Below are positions 1 through 7,098 of a DNA stretch of 16,056 bases, piece after piece. Where the stretch lies: the NCBI GenBank assembly GCA_046545955.1, contig JBKGYS010000049.1:1-16056 (forward strand), read 5' to 3'. The translations under genes were made by a program, and so were the position numbers. Source of the stretch: SLAN01 sp046545955. GTDB taxonomy: Bacteria; Spirochaetota; Spirochaetia; DSM-27196; SKKC01. The notes under the pieces were generated by a model that was given only the letters and a program-made list of their open reading frames with translations, did not search any database and had not been told where the DNA came from. Position 1 is the stretch's first letter. Every line of letters begins with the position of its first letter.

Positions 1-439
1 TCGCAAACTCAAGCCCATCGGGAAGCTGTTCGGCTATACTGAACACATCGCTCGGGATGTCGAAGGAGAAAGAGTTGTACTCTGTTCCACCGTTTTTTTG
101 GTAGTACAACGGGAAGTAGCCGCCGAAGACATCGGTATCTAAGTCGCCGCTCAGCCCGGCAAGCTCGTCATCACCAATTCCGAACTTCGCCTCGATCGTA
201 TACGGGTCGTCTTCGAGCCTTGTGACGGCTCTCGCGTCCTCGTCTTCATCATCCCCTTCGAGGTCTCCTTCGATGTCATCCAGGAAATCCGCTAACTCGA
301 CCCCCACCGTACCGCCGGGCACGCGGTAGGTCGGCTCGCCGCTGACCTCGACGCTCTCGAACATCTGCCAGTTACAACCGGCGAGCAAGAGCAGCAAGGT
401 CAGCGACAGGCCCGCCCACGCCCAGTTTATAGTCTTCAT
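1..439 (-). CDS. Putative lipoprotein, partial (C-terminal end outside window)
   Basis: An open frame starts at ATG 439 and runs off the window's left edge after 146 codons, so only the N-terminal part is visible. The N-terminus is a type II signal peptide: MKTINWAWAG, then a leucine-rich core (LSLTLLLLLA), then GC, giving a lipobox LLAGC with Cys22 as the lipidated residue. The mature part is strongly acidic, with a D/E-rich run around residues 50-60 (EGDDEDEDA), and later has aromatic segments (GYFPLYYQ). I do not recognise a domain. It should be exported and anchored in a membrane by its lipid. The start has no Shine-Dalgarno sequence, but a -35/-10 pair ends 7 nt upstream, so it may be leaderless. 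It lies 19 nt downstream of the stop of the next gene on the same strand. The lipoprotein call is firm; the function is unknown. Confidence 0.8.
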   Translation of the reverse strand, partial: MKTINWAWAGLSLTLLLLLAGCNWQMFESVEVSGEPTYRVPGGTVGVELADFLDDIEGDLEGDDEDEDARAVTRLEDDPYTIEAKFGIGDDELAGLSGDLDTDVFGGYFPLYYQKNGGTEYNSFSFDIPSDVFSIAEQLPDGLEFA

Positions 440-446
440 ACTGCTA

Positions 447-475
447 AGTGTGGCACGGTTACGGGGCTTTCTCAA
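447..475 (-). promoter_or_regulatory. Putative promoter of the lipoprotein starting at 439
   Basis: On the minus strand TTGAGA (475-470) is followed after 17 nt by CACACT (452-447), and the ATG at 439 follows after exactly 7 nt. The -35 matches 5 of 6 consensus bases, the -10 only 3 of 6. If used, transcription would start at or next to the A of the start codon. It overlaps the 3' end of the upstream gene. Confidence 0.4.
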
Positions 476-965
476 CACGAACAGTAAAGATACGCGATTT
501 ATTCGCGCATGAGCGGGTTTCGATGCGAGCGTGTCGTACGCGCGTGAGCGACAACGTATTCCCTCGGGGATCTACATCTTCTCTCGAGCGAAAGAGCGCC
601 CGCGTACCCATTACGCCGAAAAACAGAACCATAAACATTATGCTTGCCACTGCGGCCACGAGTCCCATATCCGGTACGCCCACCGGGTGCTGTGCGGCAA
701 TGCCGACGCGGTAGAAGTACCTCCCGAGTACACCGCTTGAGAAGCTCGGCCGGCGGTTCGGGCCCGGCATGGCGAAGACGAGGTCGAACGCGTTGAACTT
801 GTCGGTAAACGTAGCCTCGGATACGACGACGATCGGCCACAGCAGCGGAAGCTTGACCCGAGAAACGAGGCGAATATTCGGGCACTCTTCGTGGAACGCA
901 TCGCTTCGGCGTAAGGAACCCACGCCTTTTTTTACGACGACCGGACCCAGACTGACCGATACCAC
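459..965 (-). CDS. Hypothetical single-pass membrane protein, start uncertain
   Basis: A 168-codon frame starts at GTG 965, just after an in-frame TAA. Codon choice looks coding (many codons ending in C or G). The protein has a moderately hydrophobic stretch near residues 40-50 (LPLLWPIVVV) and one clear membrane segment near residues 100-122 (GLVAAVASIMFMVLFFGVMG). A basic tail follows, so it is probably a small inner-membrane protein. I recognise no family. No Shine-Dalgarno sequence precedes GTG 965. A -10-like CATAAT followed by ATG 985 lies just upstream, but that ATG is in another frame and stops after 17 codons. The true N-terminus is therefore unclear, and a frameshifted or decaying gene is possible. 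It precedes the lipoprotein at 439 on the same strand. Confidence 0.45.
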   Translation of the reverse strand: MVSVSLGPVVVKKGVGSLRRSDAFHEECPNIRLVSRVKLPLLWPIVVVSEATFTDKFNAFDLVFAMPGPNRRPSFSSGVLGRYFYRVGIAAQHPVGVPDMGLVAAVASIMFMVLFFGVMGTRALFRSREDVDPRGNTLSLTRVRHARIETRSCANKSRIFTVRVEKAP

Positions 966-1018
966 CGCTTATCGATACCGACCATGAAAAAAAGCTCGAT
1001 TATGCGGCGGTGACTCGC

Positions 1019-1024
1019 TACACT
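1019..1024 (+). promoter_or_regulatory. Putative -10 element close to the start at 1033
   Basis: TACACT (4 of 6 matches to TATAAT) ends 8 nt before ATG 1033. A poor -35 (TCGATT, 996-1001) sits 17 nt upstream. No Shine-Dalgarno sequence lies between it and the start. This suggests a near-leaderless transcript; the weak -35 keeps confidence low. Confidence 0.3.
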
Positions 1025-1032
1025 GTACGGTA

Positions 1033-1530
1033 ATGATGCGAGTGCCCGCGCGTAGATTATCCGTCGTATTCGTTTTCACCGCACCTCTCGCGCTCGTCAT
1101 AGGGTCGTGCGAGCTCGTACCACGCGAGACCTTCGCGGTTAGCTATGAACTGACGATGGATGAAAACATCGACCTGATATCCCTGGAGTACCGAAATAGC
1201 GAGGGAGAGCGCGTCGACGTCCGGCCGTCTGCAGGCGAGCGCGCGGGATCTGAAGGCTGGGACGCCGAGGGCGAAACGTGGACGGTAGCCTCAGATGGCT
1301 TTGCCGACGATGCGACGGCGGCTCTGGTTGTTCGTCCGAGGGATACCGCAGACGCCGAACGCGCAGACCTCGCTGCCAGTATCGTGGTCGACGACTCGAC
1401 CGAGCGCGAGTATTCGTTCGCTCGTGAGGTGGATGGCGAAGGAGACGAGACCCGCGGTGAAGGAATTGTCCTCGAAGACGGGCGGCTCGAGCTTACGCTT
1501 TACTTGCGACGTGTGAGATGGCGCCCTTGA
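1033..1530 (+). CDS. Putative lipoprotein, 165 aa
   Basis: The N-terminus is basic (MMRVPARR), followed by a hydrophobic core and VIGSC, a spirochaete-style loose lipobox with Cys26 as the likely lipidation site. The mature part of about 140 residues is acidic and alternates hydrophobic and polar residues, as in a beta-rich domain (for example LEYRNSEGERVDV, ATAALVVRPRD, GRLELTLYLRR). I recognise no named family. It is probably exported and membrane-anchored. The next in-frame ATG (1036) is an equally possible start. It is divergent from the membrane protein at 459-965, and 69 nt separate its stop from the cardiolipin synthase start on the same strand, so co-transcription is possible. Function unknown. 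Confidence 0.72.
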   Translation: MMRVPARRLSVVFVFTAPLALVIGSCELVPRETFAVSYELTMDENIDLISLEYRNSEGERVDVRPSAGERAGSEGWDAEGETWTVASDGFADDATAALVVRPRDTADAERADLAASIVVDDSTEREYSFAREVDGEGDETRGEGIVLEDGRLELTLYLRRVRWRP

Positions 1531-1599
1531 TCGGGGTCGCTCGGCGAGTGGCCTTTACGAGTAGCGGTTCCGATGCATCTCCTGTAGGATGCCTGCGAT

Positions 1600-3063
1600 A
1601 TGGTGTCGATTGAGGGACTTATTGTCTCGTTCTGGCCGCTTCTCACGGCGGTGGCCACGATCGCGCTTTCGGTGTTTACGGCCGGGCACGCGATCCTCTA
1701 CAAACGCGATTCGCGGGCGGCGGTGGCGTGGGTAGGTCTGATATGGCTCGCGCCGGTGGTCGGTTCGTTGCTGTATCTATTGCTCGGGATCAACCGCGTA
1801 AAACGGCGCGCCCTTGTTCGCCGAAGCGATGAAACGGCGCGTGTTAGGCCGATGGAGACGTGGTCGTGCACTCCGGAAGAGCTTCGGGAACGGCTCCCTT
1901 CGCATAGCGAACACCTTATCGAAATGGCGCGCCTGACCGCACGACTGACCGGTCTTCCCCTGACCTACGGGAACAACGTCGAGCCGCTGTTCGACGGGGA
2001 GCAAGCCTACCCGGCGATGCTTGAAGCGATCGAGCGGGCGAGAAAGAGCATTAGCCTGGCGACGTATATCTTCGCGCGCGACGCGATCGGTCTTCGATTC
2101 GTAGAGGCGCTCGGACGGGCGGTTCGTCGAGGTGTGCACGTCCGGGTTCTCGTCGACGCGGTAGGCGCGCGATACTCGAAGGGCTCGCTTATCGGAAGCC
2201 TCCGGCACGAGGGCGTGCGGAGCGCCGCGTTCATGTCGGGTGTGTTCCTGTGGCGTATGCCGTACTTTAATCTGCGAAATCACCGCAAGATAATGGTGGT
2301 GGACGGAGCTCACGGGTTCACCGGCGGTATGAATATTCGCGAGCATCACCTTGTGGAGAATAATCCGCTGCACCCCACTCACGACGTGCACTTCCGTGTG
2401 AACGGGCCGGTGGTCGAGCAGCTCCAAACAACGTTTGCGGAGGACTGGTACTTCACTACCGGTGAAAGACTGGACGGTGACCGATGGTTTCCGGGCTTCG
2501 ATCACGCTCAGGCAGACGTGCTCGCACGAGTCATTCCGGATGGCCCCGACCAGGACCTGGACAAGATGAGCATGGCGTTTCATGGAGCAATGTCGGTCGC
2601 GCGGCGTTCGGTACGTATTGTCACGCCGTACTTTCTGCCGGAACGCTCGCTTATCGCCGCGATTAACACCTGCGTCATCCGCGGAGTGAATGTGGACATT
2701 GTGCTGCCGGCTCAAAACAATCTTAAAATGGTAGCGTGGGCGTCGACCGCTCAGATCTGGCAGGTCCTCGAATGGGGGTGTCGGGTGTGGCTTTCGCCCC
2801 CGCCCTTCGATCACAGCAAACTCATGGTTATAGACGGCGCGTACTCGCTGATCGGCTCCTCGAACTGGGATCCGCGTAGCCTTCGGCTGAATTTCGAACT
2901 CGGCCTTGAGTCGTTCAACGTCGACCTCGCGATGGAGCTCGAAAGAGTGATCGACGAGAAGATCGACGTATCCCACCCCCTGACCAAACGCGAAGTGGAC
3001 GGGCGTACGCTGCCTGTGAAGCTCCGCGATGGGCTTATGCGGCTTTTTGCGCCGTATCTGTGA
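1600..3063 (+). CDS. cls: Cardiolipin synthase (phospholipase D superfamily)
   Basis: The enzyme joins two phosphatidylglycerol molecules, or transfers a phosphatidyl group, to make cardiolipin in the cytoplasmic membrane. Two N-terminal membrane segments (about residues 7-32 and 41-64) form the usual anchor, with the typical cardiolipin synthase text SRAAVAWVGLIWLAPVVGSLLYLLLG. Both phospholipase D catalytic motifs are intact: HRKIMVVD with H228, K230 and D235, then TGGMNI; and HSKLMVID with H405, K407 and D412, then GSSNWDPRS. At 487 aa it is full length for bacterial ClsA-type enzymes. ATG 1600 is preceded by a possible weak AGGA about 12 nt upstream. The product ends in a typical C-terminus (LMRLFAPYL). 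It converges on the tRNA gene. The family call is very secure; exact donor and acceptor specificity is inferred. Confidence 0.95.
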   Translation: MVSIEGLIVSFWPLLTAVATIALSVFTAGHAILYKRDSRAAVAWVGLIWLAPVVGSLLYLLLGINRVKRRALVRRSDETARVRPMETWSCTPEELRERLPSHSEHLIEMARLTARLTGLPLTYGNNVEPLFDGEQAYPAMLEAIERARKSISLATYIFARDAIGLRFVEALGRAVRRGVHVRVLVDAVGARYSKGSLIGSLRHEGVRSAAFMSGVFLWRMPYFNLRNHRKIMVVDGAHGFTGGMNIREHHLVENNPLHPTHDVHFRVNGPVVEQLQTTFAEDWYFTTGERLDGDRWFPGFDHAQADVLARVIPDGPDQDLDKMSMAFHGAMSVARRSVRIVTPYFLPERSLIAAINTCVIRGVNVDIVLPAQNNLKMVAWASTAQIWQVLEWGCRVWLSPPPFDHSKLMVIDGAYSLIGSSNWDPRSLRLNFELGLESFNVDLAMELERVIDEKIDVSHPLTKREVDGRTLPVKLRDGLMRLFAPYL

Positions 3064-3094
3064 GCGCTGAGTATTTTAAAGAAAACGGGAAATC

Positions 3095-3167
3095 TGAGCC
3101 GCACTGGATTCGAACCAGTGACCCACGCCTTAAAAGGGCGTTGCTCTACCAACTGAGCTAGCGGCCC
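3095..3167 (-). tRNA. tRNA-Lys (anticodon UUU)
   Basis: The minus strand folds into a full 73-nt cloverleaf. The acceptor stem is GGGCCGC/GCGGCTC, with one G-U pair. The D arm is GCTC-AGTTGGTAGA-GC. The anticodon stem is ACGCC/GGCGT around loop CTTTTAA (anticodon TTT). The T arm is ACTGG-TTCGAAT-CCAGT. The discriminator base is A. CCA is not encoded and must be added after transcription. The anticodon reads AAA/AAG lysine codons. There is no integrase or duplicated 3' end nearby that would mark an attachment site. Confidence 0.97.
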
Positions 3168-3206
3168 ACGAATTGACTCTTTCGAAGATATTCGAGAAGT
3201 GAACAG

Positions 3207-3235
3207 AAGCTAACAAAGCTCCGCTGCCGTGTCAA
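3207..3235 (-). promoter_or_regulatory. Putative promoter of tRNA-Lys
   Basis: On the minus strand a perfect -35 TTGACA (3235-3230) is followed after 17 nt by TAGCTT (3212-3207), a weak -10. Transcription would begin near 3200, leaving a leader of about 33 nt to be trimmed from the tRNA 5' end at 3167. Confidence 0.5.
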
Positions 3236-3270
3236 CGTTTGCGGGCGACTTTGCACGCCTCGCGGCCGTT

Positions 3271-4470
3271 TTAGAACCGCACGTCGGCGTTGAACCCAAC
3301 ATTGTAGACAGGGTTCAGCCCGGGCTCACTCGATTGCTCGCGCCCGTAGACCGCGCCGTTGAACTCGAGAACGCCTAACTCAAGTCCGGCGCCGGCGGCA
3401 AGCAGTCCCTCCGACAACCCGCCCCTGAGGTGCAGAATATCGAGCAATTGCACCTCGGTGCCAACGCCGAGCTTCAAGAGTACGTTACGCGGATTATCGC
3501 GCGTGAGAACATCGAAAGCGTCGAAATAGCTTGCGTACACGTCGACCTCGTCGATATATCGCGCTGCGCGGCCGAGGGGAAGCCTGTAGCGGACTCCGGT
3601 GTTAATCTCGGTCGGTGCTTTTCCTAACGAGGTTGATGTTTCGCCGACGTCGTCGCCGAGAAACGCTTCGAGCGATTCGTATTCGGTCGTAACGGTCGGC
3701 GCATACAGGTTGTCGGCGGTGACGGCGATCGATAGATCGTCGGCGTAGGTATACATCATTCCCAGCCCGATACCAAATCCCGAGCCGATCCCGAACGATG
3801 AATCGAGCAGGAGATCCGGGCCTACATCGCCGAGGACGTCCGCCAGCTCGATAAAAGGAAACCGCTCGACGTTAGCGCCTTCAATAAACGCGCCGATCGA
3901 AAGCCCGAGATCGAGCGTCGCGTCCCGGAATCTCGGCAAGGGTACCCCGAAGGCGTACCCGCCGCGGAGTACGAGGCGCTCGGTTGCACCGAGCTCGAAC
4001 GTTCCACTCGCCGGCGAACTCAGCGAGACGCCGGTCACGTTGTGAATACTGAAGCCGATCCCGTTTCCCGTATACCCGAACGCGACAGGGCCGGCCGCAT
4101 CGACTCCCGCGTTAATAGTCCGAAGCGTATCGAGAATATCGTCGTCATCGAGAAGTCCGTCGACTCCGTCGCCACCGGGCAGGAAGGACGGAAGGACCGA
4201 AAACACCGGCCCACTGATGGTCGTGCCGAGGGTCGTAAGCTGGTAGCCGGGCTCCGATCGGCTAAGCGCGGCCGGGTTATTCTGGGTCATCGAAAGATCG
4301 CCGCGAAGTGTCGGATGCGCGCCGCCGATCGCACTGCTTCTCGGGTAGCGAACGCGAAAGCGATCACCGCTGTCCTGCTGCGCCGCCAGGGAAGAGGCGC
4401 TCATGCCGATAAATGCGACAACGGCAATGAGAGAGACGATGTGTATTCGAGCTATCCGTGATTTTCCCAT
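3271..4470 (-). CDS. Outer-membrane beta-barrel protein with NPA motif, 399 aa
   Basis: A signal peptide (about residues 1-30, ending ...ASSLAAQQ) precedes a mature chain rich in glycine and alternating hydrophobic residues, ending in FNADVRF. A terminal aromatic residue is typical of outer-membrane barrels. Near the mature N-terminus is MTQNNPAAL, the 'NPA' motif shared by FadL/PorV-like barrels and the spirochaete UPF0164-type family. An internal segment (LSIAVTADNLYAP) matches in position the LSVGLGLRDIGG segment of the product at 5277-6515, so the two look like divergent paralogues. AGGG lies 7 nt before ATG 4470. The start is 34 nt after the stop of the lipoprotein at 4505-5164, so it is probably the last gene of a three-gene operon. 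The barrel call is good; the cargo (lipid, solute or structural role) is unknown. Confidence 0.8.
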   Translation of the reverse strand: MGKSRIARIHIVSLIAVVAFIGMSASSLAAQQDSGDRFRVRYPRSSAIGGAHPTLRGDLSMTQNNPAALSRSEPGYQLTTLGTTISGPVFSVLPSFLPGGDGVDGLLDDDDILDTLRTINAGVDAAGPVAFGYTGNGIGFSIHNVTGVSLSSPASGTFELGATERLVLRGGYAFGVPLPRFRDATLDLGLSIGAFIEGANVERFPFIELADVLGDVGPDLLLDSSFGIGSGFGIGLGMMYTYADDLSIAVTADNLYAPTVTTEYESLEAFLGDDVGETSTSLGKAPTEINTGVRYRLPLGRAARYIDEVDVYASYFDAFDVLTRDNPRNVLLKLGVGTEVQLLDILHLRGGLSEGLLAAGAGLELGVLEFNGAVYGREQSSEPGLNPVYNVGFNADVRF

Positions 4471-4504
4471 TATGTACCCTGTTTCGCCGCGCTGCGCGAG
4501 TGTA

Positions 4505-5164
4505 TTACGATCCGGAGTTCACCGCGTCGCGCAACTCGGTCAATTGCCGATAGATCTCGCTGTCGGTCCGCTCTTCGCGTTCGTATCCTTCGAGCGAATT
4601 ATTGAGGAGCGTTTCAACGCGTTCCCTATCCTCGCCATCCTCAATATCTTCCAGGCTCTCGCCTTCGCCGAGCGCTGAAATCCCGACTCCCGCACCTGCG
4701 TACGCCCATCGGTCGGGAGAGAAGTCCTCGGAGTCCGCCTCGAGCATAATATCGGCAGTCTGCCGGGCTATTTTTCTGCGCTCGGCGTCAAACGTCTTTT
4801 CGCTTACGCCGGTAGGATCGTCGAGATTATCGCTTACAACCCCGATAATGTCGGTTGCACCAAGCCCGAGCTCGACAAGCGTATTCCTTGTCTCCGGGTC
4901 ATCGGAAAGATCCCGACCGTCGACTTTTTCCGATAGACTGTTATAGGCGCTCGTCATTTTGTCCTGGTCGCCGGAGGCTATGGCCTCGTTTCCATAGGCT
5001 ACCAGCTGCTCCTCACTCATATTGTCCGGGTCACGGGCAAAATTTTCAAACACATTGGTAGTGAAAAGCGCCTCACAGCCCGAAAAAACGGCCAATAGTG
5101 CCAGCGCTACGACCAGCTGCCCGAGTGCATGGCTCCGTCGATACGAATACTTCTGTTGACCCAT
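4505..5164 (-). CDS. Putative lipoprotein between two barrel proteins, 219 aa
   Basis: ATG 5164 is chosen because GGGAG lies just upstream and the following sequence is a lipoprotein signal: a basic start (MGQQKYSYRRS), hydrophobic core LVVALALLAV, and FSGC with Cys30. The frame extends upstream to another ATG at 5248, but those 28 residues do not resemble a signal peptide. The mature protein is acidic and predicted mostly helical (for example EEQLVAYGNEAIASGDQDKM, DSEIYRQLTELRDAV), reminiscent of helical-repeat (TPR-like) proteins, though I cannot assign a repeat. It is flanked on the same strand by two outer-membrane barrel genes. A role as a periplasmic or inner-leaflet partner of those barrels is an inference from context only. 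Confidence 0.8.
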   Translation of the reverse strand: MGQQKYSYRRSHALGQLVVALALLAVFSGCEALFTTNVFENFARDPDNMSEEQLVAYGNEAIASGDQDKMTSAYNSLSEKVDGRDLSDDPETRNTLVELGLGATDIIGVVSDNLDDPTGVSEKTFDAERRKIARQTADIMLEADSEDFSPDRWAYAGAGVGISALGEGESLEDIEDGEDRERVETLLNNSLEGYEREERTDSEIYRQLTELRDAVNSGS

Positions 5165-5276
5165 TATATGCTCCCGCCCCCCTTGAAAATCCGACCGCCG
5201 ATTACACCAGCACGTTATACCTGCGCTGCGAAAGTTTGCTATCGGCAATCGACCGCTTTCGCCCTACAGTATAGTA

Positions 5277-6515
5277 CTAAAAGCGCAGCTGTGCACCGAC
5301 CGACGCACGCGATGCCGCCCCCTCGCCGAATACAATGCTCGAATCGAGTCGAAGCGGCCCGAGGCTCGCTCCGAATCCGAGCGACGGGCCATCGGCGTTA
5401 ATCCCCGCGCGCGCCGAAAAGAAGCGAAGAACCGTCGCATCGATCCCGGCCGAGAGGTGATCAGCCGCCCGGCGACTACTCGAATCGGCGGAGGCGTGGC
5501 CTCGCGCGGTGAGAGCGGAGGAGTCCGAGGTAAACGCCCGATGGGGGTTGTATATATCGGCAAACACCGTCGGTTTGAAGAACCGCCAATCGAGCGAGTA
5601 CGCCACACCGACGCGCGTCTGCATAGGAATTACGTACGACGCATCCTCCTCCAACAGACTTCCAGTACCATCTCCGCCGTCCGGAAGTCTTCCGTCGGCC
5701 GACGCCTCGATTACTTCCGCGAGCGAGTGCTCGCGGTAATCAACGGCCGTACCGCCGATATCACGTAAGCCGAGTCCGACCGATAGATTGCCGTAATGGG
5801 CAAGAACCCCGGCATCGAGCGCGAGCGCGAAGCCATTGAGTACCGGCGTATCGGCAAACGCGTCGCCGAAGGGCTCGCCCGAGGCGAACGCGCCGACTGC
5901 TTGCCCGTCATCGAAAACACCACGGACGCGCAACATGGGCCGCACCGCCCCGCCGACGCTTACTTCGATCGGACCGGCCGAAAAAGGAATCGCAAGGCCC
6001 GCTGCAAGCCCGGATTGAGACAGAAGATATCCTGTGGCATCGCGAAGGGCCCCGTCCTGACCGTCGGCGGTGCCCGATGCGCGCATAAACACCTCGTGGT
6101 CGGTGAAAAAGCCGAGACCAATATTGAATCCGCTGAGAAAAAACTCGCCCGATCCGCTGAAGCCGAATCCGTTACCGCTGAACTCGGGAGCGGCGACGGA
6201 TGCAAACTCTCGCGGCAGGGGTACCATGCCGTCGGAAGCGAGACGGGTCCCGATTCGGGACAACGCCTGCGGACTAACGGCCAGAGCTCCGGCGCCGCGG
6301 GTAAGAAAACGAGCCGGTTCGGCGAATGCGGCTGGATTCAAACGAATCGCGGCCGCGGCTTCCGGGTACGCGACCGAACCTCCCCCGCCCGCCTCCAACT
6401 GCGGGTCGGACACCCGCGGTAGCGGCTCATGCCTCATACTATCAGAGGAGAAAAGCAATCCTGTCGAAGGCGTCAGGATAAGAAAGAGCGTAAGAACCGC
6501 GACACGATACAGCAC
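5277..6515 (-). CDS. Outer-membrane beta-barrel protein with NPA motif, 412 aa
   Basis: A short signal peptide (MLYRVAVLTLFLILTPSTG) is followed by a barrel-like chain ending VGAQLRF. IRLNPAAF near residue 60 is the NPA motif shared with the product at 3271-4470. Long runs of alternating small/hydrophobic and polar residues (for example NGFGFSGSGEFFLSGFNIGLGF) fit transmembrane strands. The start is GTG 6515: no other start codon lies upstream of the signal peptide core. It has no Shine-Dalgarno sequence, but a good promoter ends 7 nt upstream, so translation may be leaderless. It is the first gene of the probable operon barrel-lipoprotein-barrel, with 112 nt before the next gene. FadL/PorV-like architecture is inferred; the substrate is unknown. 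Confidence 0.8.
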   Translation of the reverse strand: MLYRVAVLTLFLILTPSTGLLFSSDSMRHEPLPRVSDPQLEAGGGGSVAYPEAAAAIRLNPAAFAEPARFLTRGAGALAVSPQALSRIGTRLASDGMVPLPREFASVAAPEFSGNGFGFSGSGEFFLSGFNIGLGFFTDHEVFMRASGTADGQDGALRDATGYLLSQSGLAAGLAIPFSAGPIEVSVGGAVRPMLRVRGVFDDGQAVGAFASGEPFGDAFADTPVLNGFALALDAGVLAHYGNLSVGLGLRDIGGTAVDYREHSLAEVIEASADGRLPDGGDGTGSLLEEDASYVIPMQTRVGVAYSLDWRFFKPTVFADIYNPHRAFTSDSSALTARGHASADSSSRRAADHLSAGIDATVLRFFSARAGINADGPSLGFGASLGPLRLDSSIVFGEGAASRASVGAQLRF

Positions 6516-6522
6516 GGACGGG

Positions 6523-6551
6523 ACTATACACTAAATCGAGGAAAGTTACAA
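6523..6551 (-). promoter_or_regulatory. Promoter of the barrel-lipoprotein-barrel operon
   Basis: On the minus strand TTGTAA (6551-6546), 17 nt, then TATAGT (6528-6523; 5 of 6 matches). The GTG start codon follows after exactly 7 nt, so the predicted +1 falls on the start codon. Confidence 0.55.
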
Positions 6552-6580
6552 TTTCTCCACTTTTGTACCTGGTCGCCGGT

Positions 6581-6676
6581 CTCTCTCGCGTGCTTACCGA
6601 TACGCGTGCTTAAGGCTTCGCTCGCTCACCGATCCGCGGGCTTACCGACCCGCGTGCTTAAGGCTTCCCGGGTTTT
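6581..6676. repeat. Degenerate 16-bp tandem repeat, six units
   Basis: Six consecutive 16-bp units fill 6581-6676 with no gaps. The best units are CCGATACGCGTGCTTA (6597-6612), CCGATCCGCGGGCTTA (6629-6644) and CCGACCCGCGTGCTTA (6645-6660). Units at 6613-6628 and 6661-6676 begin AGGCTTC and diverge afterwards, so there is also a 48-bp period: 6592-6619 and 6640-6667 agree at 26 of 28 positions. CGCGGG (6635-6640) and CCCGCG (6649-6654) can form a hairpin with an 8-nt loop. The block starts immediately after the bactofilin stop and lies upstream of the barrel operon promoter. It may serve as a terminator-like or protein-binding region; no T tract is present. Confidence 0.75.
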
Positions 6677-6677
6677 C

Positions 6678-7034
6678 TCAGGCGGAACGTGACATTTTGC
6701 ACGTGCCATTAAGCAACGCGCCGCTTTGCATGATCAGATCGGGGCTTGTAACGCTCCCGTTGAGCTGCGAAGAGGAAAAGAGCTCAACTCTACTCGCCGC
6801 GTGTACGTCGCCCTTGATTTGGCCCTGGATACTTACCACGTCGGCGTGCACGGTTGCGGTCATGCGGGCGTCTTTGCCGACGTAGAGGATCGACTCGGAG
6901 TTAACCGTGCCGCGAAACGTACCTTTCACGAGTACCGGCTCGTCGAAACTCATCTCGCCTTCGAAGTCGACGTCGGAGGCGAGCACGGTGGTAAGCTCGG
7001 ACTCTTCTACCGAGCGTATGCGCAGATCTGACAT
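6678..7034 (-). CDS. Bactofilin family cytoskeletal protein
   Basis: Bactofilins polymerise without nucleotide into filaments that position cell-wall or envelope machinery. At 118 aa this is a typical single-domain member. The central part shows the repetitive beta-helix pattern of the family, with hydrophobic residues every few positions and recurring glycines: VDFEGEMSF, VLVKGTFRGTV, SILYVGKDARMTATVHADVVSIQGQIKGDV, SRVELFSSSQLNGSVTSPDLIMQSGALLNGTC. Short polar tails flank the core, as usual. There is no clear Shine-Dalgarno sequence before ATG 7034, but a strong promoter ends 11 nt upstream, so it has its own short-leader transcript. It lies 64 nt after the TyrA gene on the same strand. No M23 peptidase, the frequent bactofilin partner, is nearby. 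Confidence 0.9.
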   Translation of the reverse strand: MSDLRIRSVEESELTTVLASDVDFEGEMSFDEPVLVKGTFRGTVNSESILYVGKDARMTATVHADVVSIQGQIKGDVHAASRVELFSSSQLNGSVTSPDLIMQSGALLNGTCKMSRSA

Positions 7035-7045
7035 GATAAGCCCGA

Positions 7046-7074
7046 ATCCTACCGACCGGGTGGGCCTGTGTCAA
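7046..7074 (-). promoter_or_regulatory. Promoter of the bactofilin gene
   Basis: A perfect -35 TTGACA (7074-7069) is followed after 17 nt by TAGGAT (7051-7046; 4 of 6). The start codon at 7034 lies 11 nt further on, giving a predicted leader of only about 4-5 nt. Confidence 0.55.
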
Positions 7075-7098
7075 CGAAGCGGTCGAGTCCGATGGGCG

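Noticed and set aside
1777..2976. 399-codon open frame on the minus strand opposite the cardiolipin synthase gene
   Set aside because: It lies antisense to a gene with two intact catalytic motifs. Its translation is rich in Arg/His with no domain, signal or membrane pattern, as expected for an antisense shadow in GC-rich coding DNA.
3095..3270. tRNA-Lys as an integration site of a mobile element
   Set aside because: No integrase, no direct repeat of the tRNA 3' end and no compositional change were seen on either side.
5162..5170. Perfect TATAAT on the minus strand overlapping the lipoprotein start at 5164
   Set aside because: It overlaps the start codon itself, so it could not drive this gene, and no -35 lies 16-18 nt upstream. 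The GGGAG just before it is adequately explained as a ribosome-binding site.
5796..6422. 208-codon plus-strand frame inside the barrel protein gene
   Set aside because: It is antisense to a convincing outer-membrane protein. The product is low-complexity Arg/Gly-rich with no recognisable motif and no ribosome-binding site.
6635..6654. Hairpin in the 16-bp repeat block as a rho-independent terminator for the bactofilin gene
   Set aside because: The stem is plausible, but no T-rich tract follows on the minus strand. I list it only as part of the repeat.
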